From: Neorhizobium sp. UBA7851
GTDB lineage: Bacteria; Pseudomonadota; Alphaproteobacteria; Rhizobiales; Rhizobiaceae
Direction of reading: 5' to 3'
Assembly: GCA_002500765.1 (NCBI GenBank)
Contig: DLSX01000242.1
Location: 29,307-46,334, forward strand
DNA length: 17,028 nucleotides
The position numbers and the translations under genes were made by a program. Below the pieces are notes generated by a model. That model worked only from the letters and a program-made list of their open reading frames with translations. It did not search any database and had not been told where the DNA came from. Below, in pieces: positions 1-6,214 of this stretch (the stretch's first letter is position 1; every line of letters begins with the position of its first letter).

Positions 1-283
1 CCCGGGTCGAGACGCTGACTTCGCCAAGGCTTTCCAGAAATGCGCGTTCGTTTTCAGCGGCTTCGCGGTTGTTGAGTTCGAAGCGGATGTCGCCGGCGAG
101 CAGCACTTGCCCCTGATTGGCGATTGCACCGGTGATCGCCGTCGAGACCGAATTGACGGTGGCGATCGCACCCGTTCCCAACGCGATACAGGCGAGGAAG
201 ATATAGAAGCCGCCGAGGCCGCCGCGCATTTCGCGCAGCGCCAGCCGGAAAGCGATGGAGATACGGGCGATCGCCGCGCTCAT
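1..283 (-). CDS. YbbP-like ABC transporter permease (FtsX/MacB type), N-terminal part
   Basis: Membrane subunit of a YbbA-YbbP type ABC exporter; it would sit in the inner membrane and pair with the ATPase encoded just upstream. Reading the minus strand from ATG at 283-281, the frame stays open to the window edge (94 codons). It begins MSAAIARISIAFRLALREMR, then a hydrophobic segment (FYIFLACIALGTGAIATV, about residues 26-43), then a soluble stretch starting the periplasmic domain. A basic LREMR segment before a first helix and a large periplasmic domain is the usual start of this permease family. The start codon overlaps the stop of the ATPase gene (ATGA), implying translational coupling. 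The remainder (family members are usually around 800 residues) lies outside the window. Substrate unknown; in E. coli the same pair sits beside tesA. Confidence 0.85.
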   Translation of the reverse strand, partial: MSAAIARISIAFRLALREMRGGLGGFYIFLACIALGTGAIATVNSVSTAITGAIANQGQVLLAGDIRFELNNREAAENERAFLESLGEVSVSTR

Positions 284-1011
284 GCAGACACCGCCTGGCC
301 GATGGTCCGGTCGGCACTGTCCTCGACGATTTCGCCGGATCTTACACGGATCTGGCGCGAGCAGCGGGCGGCAAGGCTGTTGTCATGGGTAACGAGCAGC
401 AGCGTCATGCCGCGCTCGGCCTGCTTGGCGAAAAGCAGATCGGCGATCTGCCTGCCGGTTTCTGTGTCGAGATTGCCGGTGGGTTCGTCGGCAATCAGCA
501 GGGCGGGCGAAGGGGCAAGCGCACGGGCAATTGCCACGCGCTGCTGTTCGCCGCCGGAAAGCTGGCCCGGATAGTGGCTGAGCCGTTCGCCAAGCCCGAC
601 CGCCGTCAGTTCGCGCCGGGCAATGTCGAATGCGTCCGAAACGCCCGCAAGTTCCAGCGGCACGGCGACGTTTTCCAGCGCCGTCATGTTGGCGATCAGA
701 TGGAAGGACTGGAAGACGATGCCAATATTGCGGCCGCGGAACTCGGCCAGCACATCCTCCGAAAAGTTGTGAAGGGGCTCGCCCTTGATGAAGATCTCGC
801 CGCCGTCCAGCCGTTCGAGGCCTGCCAGAACCATCAGCAGGGTCGACTTGCCGGATCCGGAGGGGCCGATGATGCCGACCGCCTCGCCGGCTGCGATCGT
901 CAGGTCGATGCCTTTCAGCACATGGACGGAGGCTGCGGCACTTCCAAGGGTCAGGTCGGCATTTTTGAGATCGATAACTGTTTCAGTCAAGGCGAATAAC
1001 CCTATATCCAT
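280..1011 (-). CDS. ybbA: ABC transporter ATP-binding protein, LolD/YbbA type
   Basis: Cytoplasmic ATPase subunit powering the adjacent FtsX-type permease. From the ATG at 1011 it has 243 residues: Walker A GPSGSGKST (49-57), Q-loop Gln101, signature LSGGEQQ (151-157), Walker B LLIADE with Glu176, and switch His209. The LSGGEQQRVAIARAL and ADEPTGNLD strings are typical of the LolD/MacB/YbbA branch. The start is uncertain: the ATG at 1011 has no good ribosome site, while a TTG at 990 (giving LTETVIDLKNADL, 236 residues) lies 9 bases after AGGG. The gene is followed by the permease with a 4-base ATGA overlap and is divergent from tesA, as in E. coli tesA/ybbA/ybbP. Family and coupling are secure; the transported substrate is unknown. 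Confidence 0.9.
   Translation of the reverse strand: MDIGLFALTETVIDLKNADLTLGSAAASVHVLKGIDLTIAAGEAVGIIGPSGSGKSTLLMVLAGLERLDGGEIFIKGEPLHNFSEDVLAEFRGRNIGIVFQSFHLIANMTALENVAVPLELAGVSDAFDIARRELTAVGLGERLSHYPGQLSGGEQQRVAIARALAPSPALLIADEPTGNLDTETGRQIADLLFAKQAERGMTLLLVTHDNSLAARCSRQIRVRSGEIVEDSADRTIGQAVSA
1002..1007 (+). promoter_or_regulatory. Possible -10 element of tesA promoter
   Basis: CTATAT matches the -10 sequence commonly seen in rhizobial housekeeping promoters and lies about 60 bases before the tesA start, inside the 5' end of the ybbA frame. The -35 region around 979-984 (TGTTTC) is poor, so this is a weak call. Confidence 0.25.
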
Positions 1012-1066
1012 GTTGCGCCGGGCTTCTGTTCCAGCGCGGTCGTCGCGAAAATCTAGGAGACGTGAG

Positions 1067-1717
1067 TTGAATTTTAAAGCAAGCCTTCTTCACTTCATCG
1101 TCATGGTTGCTCTCTTCGCCGGCTCCAGTCCGGCAAAAGCGCAGGAGAAGGCGATCAATCTGGTCGGGTTCGGCGACAGCCTGATGGCCGGATACCAGCT
1201 TGCGCCATCGGAATCGTATACGGCCCAGCTGGAGGCGGCGTTGAAAGCCAAGGGGCACAACGTGGTCGTCACCAATGCCGGCGTTTCCGGCGATACGACG
1301 TCGGCGGGCCTGTCGCGCATCGACTGGTCGGTCCCGGACGGGACGGACGGAATCATCCTCGAGCTCGGCGCCAATGATGCGCTGCGCGGCATTGCGCCGG
1401 AACAATCGGAAAAGAACCTCGACGCCATGCTGGCACGGCTCAAGGAGCGCGGCGTTCCCGTGCTGATTGCCGGTATTCTTGCGCCGCCGAACATGGGCGG
1501 CGACTATGCGGAAAAGTTCAATCCGATCTACAAGCGGCTTTCGGAAAAATACGCGGTGCGGCTTTATCCGTTTTTCCTGGACGGGGTGACGACGGTACCC
1601 GGGATGCAGCTCGAGGACGGGATGCATCCCAACGCCAGAGGCGTAGGCGTGATGGTGGAACGTACTCTTCCTATGGTGGAAGCATTTCTGGGGGAGATCG
1701 CTTCGGCCGCAAAATAA
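1067..1717 (+). CDS. tesA: Periplasmic arylesterase / acyl-CoA thioesterase I (GDSL, SGNH hydrolase)
   Basis: Hydrolyses aryl esters and acyl thioesters; expected in the periplasm. The best start is TTG at 1067, 6 bases after AGGAGA (1055-1060); the open frame continues upstream, but no other start has such a site, and the GTG at 1062 is out of frame. This gives 216 residues with a signal peptide (hydrophobic HFIVMVALFAG, cleavage likely after AKA at 25). All SGNH blocks are present: GFGDSL with nucleophile Ser38, the block II glycine region, GAND with Asn103, and DGMHP with Asp184 and His187. Length fits TesA (about 200 residues). It is divergent from the ybbA/ybbP pair, the order known from E. 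coli. Physiological substrate is unclear for this family. Confidence 0.9.
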   Translation: MNFKASLLHFIVMVALFAGSSPAKAQEKAINLVGFGDSLMAGYQLAPSESYTAQLEAALKAKGHNVVVTNAGVSGDTTSAGLSRIDWSVPDGTDGIILELGANDALRGIAPEQSEKNLDAMLARLKERGVPVLIAGILAPPNMGGDYAEKFNPIYKRLSEKYAVRLYPFFLDGVTTVPGMQLEDGMHPNARGVGVMVERTLPMVEAFLGEIASAAK

Positions 1718-1786
1718 CAACTTGCACGGAACCGGATTGCGTGTTCCGCTATTGATATCTGCTAGAGATTCGAGGAGGTTCTGCGT

Positions 1787-2374
1787 ATGCCGAGACTTTT
1801 CACCGCCCTCGAAGTCCCGCGCAATGTTGCCTTGAGTCTATCCCTTCTTCGGGGCGGAATACCGGGCGCGCGATGGATCGACGTCGAGAATTACCACATC
1901 ACCCTGCGCTTTATCGGCGATGTCGATAACCGGACAGCCGACGAGGTCGTCGACCGGCTGGACAGGATCGACAGGCCGGAATTCCAAGCGCAATTGACGG
2001 GTATCGGTTCCTTCGGATCGAAGAAGCCGCATTCCATCTGGGCCGGCGTTTCGGTTTCTCCGGACATGCTTGCCTTGCAGGCCGAGATCGAGCGGATCTG
2101 CCAGCGGATCGCACTGCCGCCGGATCCGCGCAAGTTCATGCCGCATGTGACGCTGGCACGATTGAAGCACTGCCGGCTGGACGACGTGGTGCATTATCTT
2201 TCGGGCCGCGGCAATTTTCAGACCGTCCCCTTCAAGGTCTCTCGCTTCGTGCTCCTGTCATCGAAGGAGTCCGTCGGCGGCGGTCCTTATGTGACGGAAG
2301 AGATCTTTTCCTTGAGGGATGACAGTTTAGCCTACGAATATGGTGACGTGGAAACGGCCAAGAGCTATTTCTGA
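1787..2374 (+). CDS. thpR: RNA 2',3'-cyclic phosphodiesterase (LigT/ThpR, 2H family)
   Basis: Opens 2',3'-cyclic phosphates on RNA ends; historically called 2'-5' RNA ligase. Cytoplasmic. The 195-residue product carries the two HxTx catalytic signatures of the 2H phosphoesterase fold: HITL at 37-40 and HVTL at 120-123, about 83 residues apart as expected, each in the usual context (NYHITLRFIG; MPHVTLARL). The N-terminal MPRLFTALEVP is also typical. Start ATG 1787 follows a strong GAGGAGG ribosome site at about 1771-1777. The gap after tesA is 69 bases and holds a modest hairpin (CGGAAC 1727-1732 with GTTCCG 1743-1748, no T run). The next gene, phhB, begins 31 bases downstream, so the two are probably co-transcribed. 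Cellular role in bacteria is not well defined. Confidence 0.92.
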   Translation: MPRLFTALEVPRNVALSLSLLRGGIPGARWIDVENYHITLRFIGDVDNRTADEVVDRLDRIDRPEFQAQLTGIGSFGSKKPHSIWAGVSVSPDMLALQAEIERICQRIALPPDPRKFMPHVTLARLKHCRLDDVVHYLSGRGNFQTVPFKVSRFVLLSSKESVGGGPYVTEEIFSLRDDSLAYEYGDVETAKSYF

Positions 2375-2405
2375 AAAGCGCTGTTTTTCGAAGGGCGATT
2401 GGCCC

Positions 2406-2708
2406 ATGGGCTACGAACTTTTGGAGCCGAAGGCGGTCAGCAAGGCGCTGGCCGAGCTGGAGGGCTGGGAGCTTTCCGCAGATGGACTGGCCATTCGCAA
2501 GTCCTTCAAGTTTCGCACGTTTGTGGAAGCATTCGGCTTCATGACGGAATGCGCGCTGGCGGCCGAAAAGCTCGATCATCATCCTGACTGGAGCAACAGC
2601 TACTCCCGGGTGGACGTCAAGCTGACGACTCATGCAAAAAAACAGCTGACCGATCGTGATTTCCGGCTTGCGGCATTGATGGACGAAGCCTGGGCACGTC
2701 GCCTATGA
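2406..2708 (+). CDS. phhB: Pterin-4a-carbinolamine dehydratase
   Basis: Dehydrates 4a-hydroxytetrahydrobiopterin, the by-product of aromatic amino acid hydroxylases, so that the pterin cofactor can be recycled. From ATG 2406 the product is 100 residues, the usual family length, and carries the conserved core LDHHPDWSNSYSRVDVKLTTH (residues 56-76) with the active-site HHPDW and the later TTH histidine. An AGGG lies 10 bases before this ATG. The frame is open upstream to another ATG at 2340 inside thpR (122 residues), but that adds a non-conserved extension. No phenylalanine hydroxylase (phhA) gene is in the window, so the pterin-recycling role is inferred from the family; DCoH-like proteins can also act as transcription cofactors. 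Confidence 0.92.
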   Translation: MGYELLEPKAVSKALAELEGWELSADGLAIRKSFKFRTFVEAFGFMTECALAAEKLDHHPDWSNSYSRVDVKLTTHAKKQLTDRDFRLAALMDEAWARRL

Positions 2709-2787
2709 AAGCCCCCGCCTTTGAAAGACCATTGTCCATCCCCATATAAAAACCATCAAATCGATGAAGGTCTCCAACGGAGCGCTC

Positions 2788-3204
2788 ATGGACGACGTGA
2801 AGATCGGTGAAATTCTTCTGCCTGGCGACGACGACACGCAGGATCGCCGCGAAAAGCAGGTGCGGGCAAAATTCTGGCCAACGCTCAAGCGGGCCGTGAA
2901 ATTCGTGCCGTTCAGTCGGGATCTTGTCGCGGCCTATTATTGTGCGGTCGATCCGAAGACACCGACAAGGGTGCGCGGCGTGCTGCTGGCGGCGCTTGCC
3001 TATTTCGTCATGCCGGTCGATCTGATCCCGGACATGTTCGTCATGGTCGGTTTTACCGATGACGTCGCGGTTCTGGCGGCAGCCTTGAGGATGATCCAGG
3101 GGCATATCGCCGATCGCCATTACGAGGCGGCGGACCAGATGCTTGCCGACAATCCCGACATTGGGGCCGGCATCGGGCCCGATACCGGAAAAGCTCCGGC
3201 ATAG
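2788..3204 (+). CDS. YkvA family protein (DUF1232)
   Basis: Member of the YkvA/DUF1232 family; molecular function unknown, probably membrane-associated. The preferred start is ATG 2788, which follows GGAG (2779-2782) by 5 bases and gives 138 residues; an upstream in-frame ATG at 2764 would add 8. The family core spans about residues 55-97 (DPKTPTRVRGVLLAALAYFV then MPVDLIPDMFVMVGFTDDVA), with the characteristic P-x-D-x-IPD and G-x-x-DD pattern and one hydrophobic segment. It sits 79 bases after phhB on the same strand and ends 6 bases before the stop of the convergent sigma factor gene. The last codons contain a 12-base perfect palindrome (3172-3183). Family assignment is firm; no function should be assumed. 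Confidence 0.85.
   Translation: MDDVKIGEILLPGDDDTQDRREKQVRAKFWPTLKRAVKFVPFSRDLVAAYYCAVDPKTPTRVRGVLLAALAYFVMPVDLIPDMFVMVGFTDDVAVLAAALRMIQGHIADRHYEAADQMLADNPDIGAGIGPDTGKAPA
3167..3199. repeat. Palindrome cluster at the 3' end of convergent genes
   Basis: ATCGGGCCCGAT (3172-3183) is a perfect 12-base palindrome, flanked by CCGG at 3167-3170 and 3185-3188, giving a 22-base near-perfect inverted repeat with one mismatched pair. A second small hairpin follows (CCGGA 3185-3189, TCCGG 3195-3199). There is no T run, so this is not a standard terminator, but its place between two convergent stops suggests RNA-end formation. Confidence 0.45.
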
Positions 3205-3210
3205 TCTGCA

Positions 3211-3771
3211 TCAGGGCGTTGCAGAATCGTCCAGCGCGCGGCGCAGGTGCTGGAAGGCAAGCCGGATGCGGGACTTGACCGTGCCTAAGGGCAGGCCGGT
3301 CGCCTCGGCGATTTCCGTATGCGTCTGGCCCTGGAAAAAAGCGGCTTTCACCAGTTCCATCTGCTCGCCGGGAATCCGGCTCAGCGCCTCGCGCACCCTG
3401 GCGTCGCGTTCCTCGCCTTCGAAAAGAGCGTCGGTCGCCTGCATGTCCATCATCTGCCATTGCGCCGCGCCAAGTGCATCCTTGCCCCTGGCCCGACGCT
3501 GGGCATCGAGGCGACGGTTGCGCGCAATCCGGAACAGCCATGTCGAAAGGGATGATTTCTGCGGGTCGTAGAGCGAGGCGCGATGCCAGAGCACGGTCAT
3601 CACTTCCTGGACAAGTTCTTCCGCTTCGTCGACCGGAATTCGCTGGCTCGTCAGCCAGGTTTTCAGCCGGGGCGCAAAATGATCGAAGAGCACGCCAAAG
3701 GCTGCCTGATCACGCTCCACGGCAACCGCCATGGTCAAGCGCGCAAAGTAGTCCCGGTCGTTACCCTGCAT
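3211..3771 (-). CDS. ECF RNA polymerase sigma factor, RpoE/ChrR-associated (ECF11-like) type
   Basis: Extracytoplasmic-function sigma factor of 186 residues. Region 2 spans about residues 26-92 (FDHFAPRLKTWL, EAEELVQEVMTVLWHRASLYDP, STWLFRIARNRRLDAQRR). Region 4 spans about 128-180 (LSRIPGEQMELVKAAFFQG, then HTEIAEATGLPLGTVKSRIR as the helix-turn-helix). The combination FxxFAPRxK, YDPxxxxxSTWxFxIARN and THxEIAxxTGLPLGTVKSRIRLA resembles Rhodobacter RpoE, the singlet-oxygen sigma factor controlled by the zinc anti-sigma ChrR. Those genes usually have chrR immediately downstream; here the downstream neighbour is a convergent YkvA gene 6 bases away, and upstream is a divergent ialB-like gene. 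Start ATG 3771 has no clear ribosome site. No TGATCC-like -35 element was found upstream. Subgroup is by motif recall, not alignment. Confidence 0.88.
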   Translation of the reverse strand: MQGNDRDYFARLTMAVAVERDQAAFGVLFDHFAPRLKTWLTSQRIPVDEAEELVQEVMTVLWHRASLYDPQKSSLSTWLFRIARNRRLDAQRRARGKDALGAAQWQMMDMQATDALFEGEERDARVREALSRIPGEQMELVKAAFFQGQTHTEIAEATGLPLGTVKSRIRLAFQHLRRALDDSATP

Positions 3772-4024
3772 CCAAACTACGCAATTCTTTCAAAGCTCAA
3801 ATTCGCATCTATGTAGCCATACTAATGTCATTGCGGGAGTTTGGAAGAGGACAAACTGTTGCCCTATTCCTTGTGTCATTGACTGCATATTCCAGCGAGC
3901 GCGCAACCAGTTCCGGTGTTGACGGATTGGTAACCAGAATTAAGTCAAAATGAACCAGATCATGGCCCGCTTCACCCACTCTCACCGTTGAAGCGTCACG
4001 TATAACAAAACCCGGCAGGAAACC
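3772..4024. other. Divergent intergenic region, sigma factor / IalB family gene
   Basis: These 253 bases, visibly more AT-rich than the flanking genes, must carry promoters for both genes. A weak forward candidate is TTGACG (3919-3924) with TTAAGT (3940-3945), but the spacing is only 15. AGGAAACC just before 4025 is the ialB ribosome site. I see no convincing ECF-type promoter and no strong inverted repeat apart from the short TGGTAACCA at 3928-3936. Confidence 0.4.
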
Positions 4025-4528
4025 ATGTCCGCACGCACAGTCGCACTCGCCCTTGCTCTTACCGTCGTAAGCGCAGGCTTCGCCTCGGCTCAGACGCCGA
4101 CCCGCATCCAGCAGTTCAAGGCATGGGGCGCCTATTCCTACAAGTCCGGCAACAGTACGGTCTGCTATGTCCTTTCGGTTCCGACGACGAAGGAACCCGC
4201 AACGGTCGATCACGGCGACATTTTCTTCATCGTATCGCAGCGCCCGGGCCAGAGCGTTTCGTATGAGCCGCAGGCAATGGTCGGCTATCCGCTGCAGGCC
4301 AATTCGAAGGTTACCGTCACCATCGATGGCAAGGCCTTCACCATGTTCACCAAGGAAAGGGCCGCCTGGGTGGAGAATGCCGCCGAAGAACCGGCGCTCG
4401 TCGCCGCGATGAAGGGCGGAAGCTCGATGAGCGTCAGCGCGGTTTCCGGTCGCGGCACAAAGACTTCCTACACCTACCAGCTCGCCGGCATTTCCGCAGC
4501 GCTGAAGCAGATCGAATCCTGCAAGTAG
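4025..4528 (+). CDS. Invasion-associated locus B (IalB) family secreted protein
   Basis: Secreted or periplasmic protein of the IalB family, named after Bartonella IalB but widespread in free-living rhizobia, where its biochemical role is unknown. The 167-residue product has a clear signal peptide (MSARTVALALALTVVSAGFASA, cleavage after residue 22), then the family segments FKAWGAYSY, DHGDIFFIVSQRPGQSVSYE, MVGYPLQANSKV, FTMFTKERAAWVENAAEEPA and SGRGTKTSYTYQLAGISAAL. Two cysteines, Cys47 and Cys166, are candidates for a disulphide. Start ATG 4025 follows AGGAAACC. The gene stands alone: it is divergent from the ECF sigma factor and is closed by an intrinsic terminator at 4552-4586, so it is probably monocistronic. 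Whether the sigma factor controls it cannot be told from sequence. A role in invasion should not be assumed. Confidence 0.88.
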   Translation: MSARTVALALALTVVSAGFASAQTPTRIQQFKAWGAYSYKSGNSTVCYVLSVPTTKEPATVDHGDIFFIVSQRPGQSVSYEPQAMVGYPLQANSKVTVTIDGKAFTMFTKERAAWVENAAEEPALVAAMKGGSSMSVSAVSGRGTKTSYTYQLAGISAALKQIESCK

Positions 4529-4551
4529 GCCCTGCGCCGTATTTCCTGACG

Positions 4552-4586
4552 AAGGCCGGTCCATGGATCGGCCTTTCGTGTTTCTT
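4552..4586 (+). terminator. Intrinsic terminator after the IalB family gene
   Basis: AAGGCCG (4552-4558) pairs perfectly with CGGCCTT (4569-4575). The stem continues inward through a G-T wobble and TC/GA to a CATG loop, about 10 pairs in all, and is followed by the T-rich TCGTGTTTCTT. The rest of the gap to 4744 shows no gene; the rlmN promoter must lie here, but I cannot place it with confidence. Confidence 0.75.
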
Positions 4587-4744
4587 GAAGACAGCGTGAC
4601 TTGGCCCCATTTTGATGCTAAAGGCGCGCTCAACATGGTCGGGCCTGATGTTGCCGCGGCCAAAACAGGTTTCACGCACAGACATGCCCGAGCCCTTCCG
4701 CCGACCCGCGGTGGCGATGGTCATGTGCTCGAACGGGATAAAAA

Positions 4745-5989
4745 ATGTCAGTCACAGAGGCCTTTGCCCCCGGCGCCATCGCCAAGAAGCCGCTGGTCGC
4801 CAATCCGGATCTTTTCACGTCCAAGCCATCGCTGATCGGCCTGACGCGGCCGCAGATGGCAAAAGCCCTGCATGAAAAGGGTGTGCCGGAAAAGCAGCTG
4901 CGCATGCGCGTCAACCAGCTCTGGCACTGGCTTTATATCCGCGGCGTTTCCGATTTCGACGCGATGACCAATGTCGCCAAGGACATGCGCGAGATGCTGA
5001 AGGAGCATTTCACCATTGCACGTCCCGAAATCGTCGAGGAACAGATCTCCAATGACGGCACCCGCAAGTGGCTCTTACGCTTTCCGTCGCGCGGTGCAGG
5101 CCGTCCGGTGGAGATCGAGACCGTCTACATTCCGGAAGAAGGCCGCGGCACGCTGTGCATTTCCAGCCAGGTCGGCTGCACGCTGACCTGTTCCTTCTGT
5201 CACACCGGCACGCAGAAACTGGTTCGCAACCTGACGGCCGAAGAAATCCTGTCGCAGCTTCTGCTCGCCCGCGACCGTCTGGGCGATTTTCCGGGTGCCG
5301 ACACGCCGCCCGGCGCCTTCGTTCCGACCGGCGACCGCAAGGTCACCAATATCGTGATGATGGGCATGGGCGAGCCGCTCTACAATTTCGACAGCGTCAA
5401 GACCGCGCTTCTGATCGCCACCGATGGTGACGGCCTGTCCCTGTCGAAGCGTCGCGTGACGCTGTCGACGTCGGGCGTCGTGCCGGAGATCTATCGCACC
5501 GGTGAAGAAATCGGCGTGATGCTGGCGATCTCGCTTCATGCGGTTCGCGACGAGCTGCGTGACATGCTGGTGCCGATCAACAAGAAATATCCCCTGAAGG
5601 AACTGCTCGACGCCTGCCGCGCCTATCCGAGCCTGTCGAATGCCCGCCGCATCACCTTCGAATATGTGATGCTGAAGGACGTCAATGACAGCCTGGAAGA
5701 CGCCAAGCTTATGGTTCAGCTGTTGAAGGGCATTCCGGCGAAGATCAACCTCATCCCGTTCAACCCGTGGCCGGGCACCAATTACCAGTGCTCCGACTGG
5801 GCGACGATCGAGAAATTCGCCGATTTCATCAATCAGGCGGGTTATGCCTCGCCGATCCGCACGCCGCGCGGCCGCGATATTCTCGCAGCCTGCGGCCAGC
5901 TGAAGTCGGAATCGGAGCGGATGCGCAAGACCGAGCGTCTGGCCTTCGAGGCGATGATGATCGCCGGTCACGGTGAGGACGACGACTGA
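4745..5989 (+). CDS. rlmN: Dual-specificity 23S rRNA A2503 / tRNA A37 C2-methyltransferase, radical SAM
   Basis: Methylates carbon 2 of A2503 in 23S rRNA (and A37 in some tRNAs), using SAM both for the radical and as methyl source. The 414-residue product has the radical-SAM cluster motif CTLTCSFC (Cys145, Cys149, Cys152), GMGEP at 207-211, the RVTLSTSGVVP and ISLHAVRD strands, and the RlmN-specific cysteine pair: Cys138 in TLCISSQ and Cys383 in ILAACGQL, corresponding to the resolving and methyl-carrying cysteines of E. coli RlmN. The N-terminal helical domain carries the RVNQLWHWLYIRG block. Start ATG 4745 is preceded by GGGAT, a weak ribosome site; the upstream sequence is not conserved-looking. 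It appears to be a single-gene unit between the ialB terminator and a 225-base gap. All catalytic residues are present. Confidence 0.97.
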   Translation: MSVTEAFAPGAIAKKPLVANPDLFTSKPSLIGLTRPQMAKALHEKGVPEKQLRMRVNQLWHWLYIRGVSDFDAMTNVAKDMREMLKEHFTIARPEIVEEQISNDGTRKWLLRFPSRGAGRPVEIETVYIPEEGRGTLCISSQVGCTLTCSFCHTGTQKLVRNLTAEEILSQLLLARDRLGDFPGADTPPGAFVPTGDRKVTNIVMMGMGEPLYNFDSVKTALLIATDGDGLSLSKRRVTLSTSGVVPEIYRTGEEIGVMLAISLHAVRDELRDMLVPINKKYPLKELLDACRAYPSLSNARRITFEYVMLKDVNDSLEDAKLMVQLLKGIPAKINLIPFNPWPGTNYQCSDWATIEKFADFINQAGYASPIRTPRGRDILAACGQLKSESERMRKTERLAFEAMMIAGHGEDDD

Positions 5990-6214
5990 TATCGTTACGG
6001 TTGGGGCGTCCCGGCAGTCTGTCATGACAAGTCGTTAGGGTTATTCCATCGGCCGTGTTCGCCAGTTCTGGCGACTGTGATGCATTTGTTTCAGGATGGC
6101 CAAAAGCAGCCTTCTCCGGCTTACGGATCGCCCGCTGCGGCCAGGTCGTTGTTGATTTCGCGCGGCATGCTCCATAAGAAGCCCAAAAGCTGAAAATATG
6201 CCTGGAGGAAACCT
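5990..6214. other. Intergenic region rlmN / ABC operon
   Basis: The 225-base gap contains a tight hairpin (TCGCCAG 6059-6065, CTGGCGA 6068-6074) followed by a T-rich but not continuous tract, possibly the rlmN terminator. TGTCATGACA (6020-6029) is a 10-base palindrome. A weak promoter candidate, TTGTTG (6149-6154), 18 bases, CATAAG (6173-6178), precedes the strong ribosome site GGAGG at 6203-6207. A 37-codon open frame at 6080-6193 has no ribosome site and is not called. Confidence 0.4.

Noticed and set aside
1728..1753. GGAAC at 1728 considered as an EcfG-type general stress promoter for thpR
   Set aside because: No CGTT-like -10 at 16-17 bases spacing.
3950..3991. 13-codon frame MNQIMARFTHSHR upstream of the IalB family gene
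   Set aside because: Too short and without a good ribosome site; likely chance.
5075..6025. Open frame of 316 codons opposite rlmN
   Set aside because: It is the antisense shadow of a fully conserved enzyme gene, with no recognisable domain or ribosome site.
6018..6030. CTGTCATGACA considered as a PhoB box after rlmN
   Set aside because: Only one half-site is present; the position 11 bases downstream does not match, and the sequence is better described as a short palindrome.
6080..6193. 37-codon frame between rlmN and the ABC operon, considered as a leader peptide
   Set aside because: No ribosome site before its ATG, no run of Trp, Tyr or Phe codons that would suggest attenuation, and no recognised family.
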